8,345 bases of DNA, taken from positions 1 through 8,345 of the forward strand of contig USQE01000039.1 of the NCBI GenBank assembly GCA_900556675.1, written 5' to 3'. The notes below the pieces were generated by a model, which saw only the letters and a program-made list of their open reading frames with translations, searched no databases and was not told where the DNA came from. Positions 5,492 through 8,345 of the stretch are shown one piece after another (the stretch's first letter is position 1; every line of letters begins with the position of its first letter). A program made the position numbers and the translations under genes. The DNA comes from an uncultured Collinsella sp. (GTDB taxonomy: Bacteria > Actinomycetota > Coriobacteriia > Coriobacteriales > Coriobacteriaceae).

Positions 5492-6307
5492 ATGAGCGAT
5501 TTCCATATGGTGGTGTGCGTCAAGGCGGTACCGGGAAGCACCGAGGTCAAGATGGACCCCAAAACCAATACCATCGTGCGTGATGGCAAGCAGGCGGTCA
5601 TTAATCCCTTCGATGCAAGTGCCCTCGAATGCGCGCTGGCGCTCAAGGACGACTTTATCGGCTTTGGCATGGATGTGCGCGTGACGGTGGTGTCGATGGG
5701 TATCCCTGCAACCGAATCGCTGCTGCGCGACTGCATTGCCCGCGGCGCCGATGATGCGCTGCTGCTGACCGATCGCGCCTTTGCGGGCGCGGACACGTTG
5801 GCGACCACCTATGCCCTCAAATGCGGTATCGAGGCGCTCGACGAGGACTTCGACCTGCTCATCTGCGGCAAGATGGCGGTAGATGGCGATACCGCCCAGA
5901 TTGGCCCCGAGCTGGCCGGCGCCTTCGAGATTCCCTGCGTGACCGATGTGAGCTGCGTGCAGAGCGCAGGTTTTACGACGTGCGGTGCGCTTTCGCTCGT
6001 TCACGGTTGCGATGCCGGCGAGGAGACGGTCTATCTGGAGATGCCGTGCGCGATGACGACCGCCAAGGAGATCGGCCAGCTGCGCATGCCGAGCATCGCC
6101 GGCATTCGCGCGGCCGAAGATGCGGATGTGCGGGTGGTCTGTGCTGCCGATGTACATGCTGACCCTTCGCGTTGCGGCCTTACCGGATCGCCGACGCAGG
6201 TCGTGCGCTCGTTTGTGCCCGACCGCGACCAAACGTGCGAGGCCATCGAGGGCACGCCGGTCGAGCAGGCGGCAAAGATTGCCAAGATTATCGAGGGGAT
6301 GGCATAG
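5492..6307 (+). CDS. etfB: Electron transfer flavoprotein beta subunit, bifurcating type
   Basis: This 271-residue protein is the beta subunit of a heterodimeric electron transfer flavoprotein. It starts with the EtfB signature V-V-C-V-K-A-V-P-G followed by 'D..T..I.R.G....INPFD..ALE.AL.LKD', all typical. The motif GKMAVDGDTAQIGP (126-139) binds the adenine nucleotide part of the second cofactor. The DGDTAQ(V/I)GP form is, from memory, that of bifurcating Etfs with a second FAD, rather than the AMP-binding form of respiratory ETF. Near residue 190 is a TTAKEIGQLRMPSIAGI segment, like the EtfB recognition region that contacts partner proteins. Length is normal for the family. The gene follows the dehydrogenase by 2 nt and its TAG directly abuts the etfA ATG, so the three subunits should be made together. 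Its role is to take electrons from the dehydrogenase FAD and work with NAD+ and ferredoxin. Confidence 0.93.
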   Translation: MSDFHMVVCVKAVPGSTEVKMDPKTNTIVRDGKQAVINPFDASALECALALKDDFIGFGMDVRVTVVSMGIPATESLLRDCIARGADDALLLTDRAFAGADTLATTYALKCGIEALDEDFDLLICGKMAVDGDTAQIGPELAGAFEIPCVTDVSCVQSAGFTTCGALSLVHGCDAGEETVYLEMPCAMTTAKEIGQLRMPSIAGIRAAEDADVRVVCAADVHADPSRCGLTGSPTQVVRSFVPDRDQTCEAIEGTPVEQAAKIAKIIEGMA

Positions 6308-7513
6308 ATGAGCGGACTGATAATCGATAGCGAGGCGTGCGTTGGCTGTGGCCGCTGCGTTCGCGCCTGTGCCTCGGGTGGCATTGTGATGGAGGGCGAG
6401 CGCCCCAACCGCTGCGCCCATGTGACCGACGGCTGTATCTTGTGCGGCGGGTGCGTCGACGCCTGCCCCGTCAATGCCATTTCGATCGAGCGCGACGAGG
6501 CCGCCGGCGCGGTTGACCTCGATGCGTATCGAGACATATGGGTATTCGTTCAGACCGACGATCACGATGTCGTGGCTCCGGTGGCCTACGAGCTCATGGG
6601 TAAGGGGCGCGAGCTTGCCGATGCTCGCGGTTGCCGTCTGGTGGCATTGGCCGGCATGGGCCCCGAGGGCTCGCTTGAGGACCTGGAGCATCTGGTCTGC
6701 GCCGGTGCCGACGAGGTCGTGGTCTGCCGCGACGAGCGACTGCGCCAAAACGATGCGGAGATCTATGCTCGTCTCATCTGCGATTTGGTGGCCGAGCGCA
6801 GACCCGAGGCCATTCTGTACGGCGCAACCGCCTTTGGTCGTGAGCTGGCGCCCGGTGTGGCCGTACGCTTGCAGACGGGCCTTACGGCCGACTGTACGGT
6901 GCTTTCGATGGATACGGAGACGGGTCTACTGCAGCAGACCCGCCCGGCGTTTGGCGGCAACTTGATGGCCACCATTATCTGCCCCAATCATCGGCCGCAG
7001 ATGGCAACGGTGCGCCCCGGCATCTTTGGGGCACCCGAGTTTGACTACAGCCGCTCTGGCACGATTACCCAGGTATCGCTTGCGAATGATGTTAAGGCCC
7101 GTGTCGAGATCTCGATTCCCGCCGAGGAGTGGGGGCAGCAGGCATCAATTGCCGATGCCGAGCGCCTGGTCGTGGTGGGCCGCGGCATCGGCTCCAAGAA
7201 GAATCTGCCCCTGATGCGAAAACTCGCCGATGCCTTGGGTGCCGAGCTTGGTTGCACGCGTCCCGTTGTGGAGGCAGGCTGGTTGGAGTATCGCCACCAG
7301 ATTGGCCAGACCGGCGTGTCGGTTTCGCCCAAGCTCCTTGTGAGTATCGGCGTTTCGGGCGCTATCCAGCATCTTGCCGGCATCGGCGGCGCGGAGTGCA
7401 TCATCGCTGTCAACGAGGACCCGGATGCCCCCATCTTCGGCGCTGCGCAGTATAAAGTTGTCGGCGACGCCGTCGAAGTCGTCGAAGAGCTCCTGGCCCA
7501 GCTCGAGCGCTAG
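6308..7513 (+). CDS. etfA: Electron transfer flavoprotein alpha subunit with N-terminal 2x[4Fe-4S] ferredoxin domain
   Basis: This 401-residue subunit pairs with EtfB. Residues 1-60 form a ferredoxin domain with two complete CxxCxxCxxxC motifs, C11-C14-C17-C21 and C43-C46-C49-C53 (the second followed by Pro), plus an extra C36. The EtfA N-terminal domain follows, with a GATAFGRELAP segment and TGLTADCT. The FAD-binding C-terminal domain carries RPVVEAGW (318-325), QIGQTG (331-336), VSPKLLVSIGVSGAIQHLAG (339-358) and a DPDAPIF motif. A fused ferredoxin domain is known for LctC of the Acetobacterium woodii lactate dehydrogenase/Etf complex and for other bifurcating Etfs, and it routes electrons to or from ferredoxin. 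The start has GAGGGG 9 nt upstream; the ATG directly follows the etfB stop. The stop overlaps the stop of the opposing HD gene, leaving no space for a terminator. Confidence 0.94.
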   Translation: MSGLIIDSEACVGCGRCVRACASGGIVMEGERPNRCAHVTDGCILCGGCVDACPVNAISIERDEAAGAVDLDAYRDIWVFVQTDDHDVVAPVAYELMGKGRELADARGCRLVALAGMGPEGSLEDLEHLVCAGADEVVVCRDERLRQNDAEIYARLICDLVAERRPEAILYGATAFGRELAPGVAVRLQTGLTADCTVLSMDTETGLLQQTRPAFGGNLMATIICPNHRPQMATVRPGIFGAPEFDYSRSGTITQVSLANDVKARVEISIPAEEWGQQASIADAERLVVVGRGIGSKKNLPLMRKLADALGAELGCTRPVVEAGWLEYRHQIGQTGVSVSPKLLVSIGVSGAIQHLAGIGGAECIIAVNEDPDAPIFGAAQYKVVGDAVEVVEELLAQLER

Positions 7514-8328
7514 GCGCCGGCCAGCCAGGCTCGCATCTCTTTCTTTAGGCGTTCCCAGGTCGCTTGCGTGGCGGGGTCGGTAAAGGGCCGCACGATGCCA
7601 AAAGGTGCGTCGAGCAGGCGGTAGATATCGCCCTGCTTGCGCGTCAGCGCGCGGCTTGCCGGATAGACGAGCTCAAACATAAAGCAGATAAGCCCCACCA
7701 AGTAGTCCGCGGGCTCATCGCGCTCATCGCGCGTGACGCAGCGGTGCTCGTCAAAGGCAGCCAGCGTCGGTGCCGAGAAGTGGCTGGCAAGAAACACGTC
7801 CTCATCCACTTTGAGGATGGTGTCGACGGTGCTGTCGGCGATGGTGCGCATAATGTCGACCTTGTCGCCATCGCGCACAATATCGCAGAAGCGCCGCGTG
7901 CGCTCGTCGAGCTGCGCGGGTAGACGGAAATCGCTGTGATAGGCAATGCTTGCGCGAATCAACTCGTCTTCTACCGGATCGTCGATAAAGTCGCGGATAC
8001 TTGTTGTCGCGGGCGCGTCTGCAGGGTTTTCGCCAAAGAGAACCTCGACGCCCAACGCCGCATGGCTCATGCTCTCGGCATCCTTAAACGTGTCCCAGCG
8101 TCGCAGCTGCTCAAAGCGACCCATATCGTGCAGCAGGCCGCAAAGCCACGCTAGGTCAATGTCCTGAGGTGACCAGCCCTGTTCGCGTGCCACGGCATCG
8201 CATGCCTCGGCAACGTGGTACGTATGCTCGATTTTGAGCGCGATACGCGGATTGGCGGCATCGTAGGCATCGGTGTAGGTCTTGAAGGTCGGATCCTCTT
8301 CGGCCAGCTTTGCCAGCGCGATGCCCAT
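7510..8328 (-). CDS. HD-domain phosphohydrolase, N-terminus replaced by an EF-G-like segment
   Basis: The 272-residue reading frame encodes a metal-dependent HD-superfamily hydrolase of unknown substrate. The metal-binding pattern is visible: H35 and H38 in HTYHV, H67-D68 in LLHDMGR, H89, H131, and the R152-D-G-D-K-V-D segment with D155 as the likely last ligand. The domain proper begins near F15, with 'F..Y...YD..NPRIALKI.HT..V' matching the usual N-terminal region of this family. Residues 1-20 read instead as elongation factor G domain III, and the frame is open to the window edge (A-G-N-E-K before M1). M1 is therefore probably not a native start: no clear Shine-Dalgarno precedes it and no better start is seen before the HD domain. 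The stop lies within a CTAG shared with etfA on the other strand. The HD assignment is firm; the true N-terminus is unresolved. Confidence 0.8.
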   Translation of the reverse strand: MGIALAKLAEEDPTFKTYTDAYDAANPRIALKIEHTYHVAEACDAVAREQGWSPQDIDLAWLCGLLHDMGRFEQLRRWDTFKDAESMSHAALGVEVLFGENPADAPATTSIRDFIDDPVEDELIRASIAYHSDFRLPAQLDERTRRFCDIVRDGDKVDIMRTIADSTVDTILKVDEDVFLASHFSAPTLAAFDEHRCVTRDERDEPADYLVGLICFMFELVYPASRALTRKQGDIYRLLDAPFGIVRPFTDPATQATWERLKKEMRAWLAGA

Positions 8329-8345
8329 CTTCTCGTTGCCAGCCT
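8269..8345 (-). pseudogene. Elongation factor G domain III fragment joined in frame to the HD gene
   Basis: Reading the minus strand inward from 8343 gives AGNEKMGIALAKLAEEDP followed by TFKTYTD, 25 residues. They match the EF-G pattern '(T)KA..EKM..AL.KLAEEDPTF...TD' that is normally followed by ETGQTIIAGMGELHLE. The last two bases at the edge are AG, compatible with the expected Lys codon. After TYTD the sequence departs from EF-G (AYDAANPRI instead of ETGQT) and becomes HD-domain protein. The junction lies between about 8269 and 8286, where both families share an F-x-x-Y pattern. A GGATCC site is at 8291-8296. This may be a real recombination product or an assembly or cloning chimera. Confidence 0.65.

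Noticed and set aside
5243..6748. 501-residue open frame on the minus strand across dehydrogenase end, etfB and etfA start
   Set aside because: Spans three real genes on the other strand; Arg/His/Ala-rich composition typical of antisense GC-rich frames; no motif.
1..8345. CRISPR arrays, tRNA/rRNA genes, insertion sequences
   Set aside because: No regularly spaced repeats, no cloverleaf or rRNA-like sequence, no transposase and no terminal inverted repeats seen by eye.

Overview
The window looks like chromosomal DNA from a high-GC Gram-positive anaerobe. I infer a Coriobacteriia member, probably Collinsella-like. The grounds are codon usage, Shine-Dalgarno-led genes, a Gram-positive cell-wall sorting signal of the LAxTx type, and an LDH/Etf-type anaerobic energy module. 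The species cannot be fixed from sequence alone.

Layout. (1) Positions 1-238, minus strand: the N-terminal part of a DUF554 membrane protein, cut by the window edge. (2) Positions 357-3542, minus strand: a compact five-gene run transcribed from 3542 down to 357. It encodes a small acidic cytoplasmic protein, a membrane-anchored extracytoplasmic protein, a secreted probable beta-sandwich protein, a tiny cell-wall-anchored protein with a variant sortase signal, and a large Cys-rich secreted protein. Spacing is tight (overlaps of 4 and 17 bp, gaps of 41 and 88 bp), and the 88-bp gap holds a perfect 7-bp-stem hairpin. None of the five has a function I can name. (3) Positions 3543-3887: a 345-bp divergent intergenic region with several repeat and palindrome elements that could be operators. 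(4) Positions 3888-7513, plus strand: a three-gene operon for a FAD-linked 2-hydroxyacid dehydrogenase (GlcD/D-lactate dehydrogenase superfamily), EtfB, and an EtfA carrying an N-terminal two-cluster ferredoxin domain. By analogy with the Acetobacterium woodii LctBCD complex this is a likely electron-bifurcating/confurcating hydroxyacid dehydrogenase, although the dehydrogenase subunit differs from LctD. (5) Positions 7510-8345, minus strand: an HD-domain phosphohydrolase gene converging on etfA; the two TAG stops lie within one CTAG.

The most anomalous spot is the right edge. The first roughly 20 codons of the HD reading frame, and the five codons before its first Met, read as a piece of elongation factor G domain III in frame with the HD protein. 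This is either a recombination-derived fusion or an assembly/cloning chimera. The most novel-looking biology is the five-gene cell-envelope operon, which may build a small surface structure.
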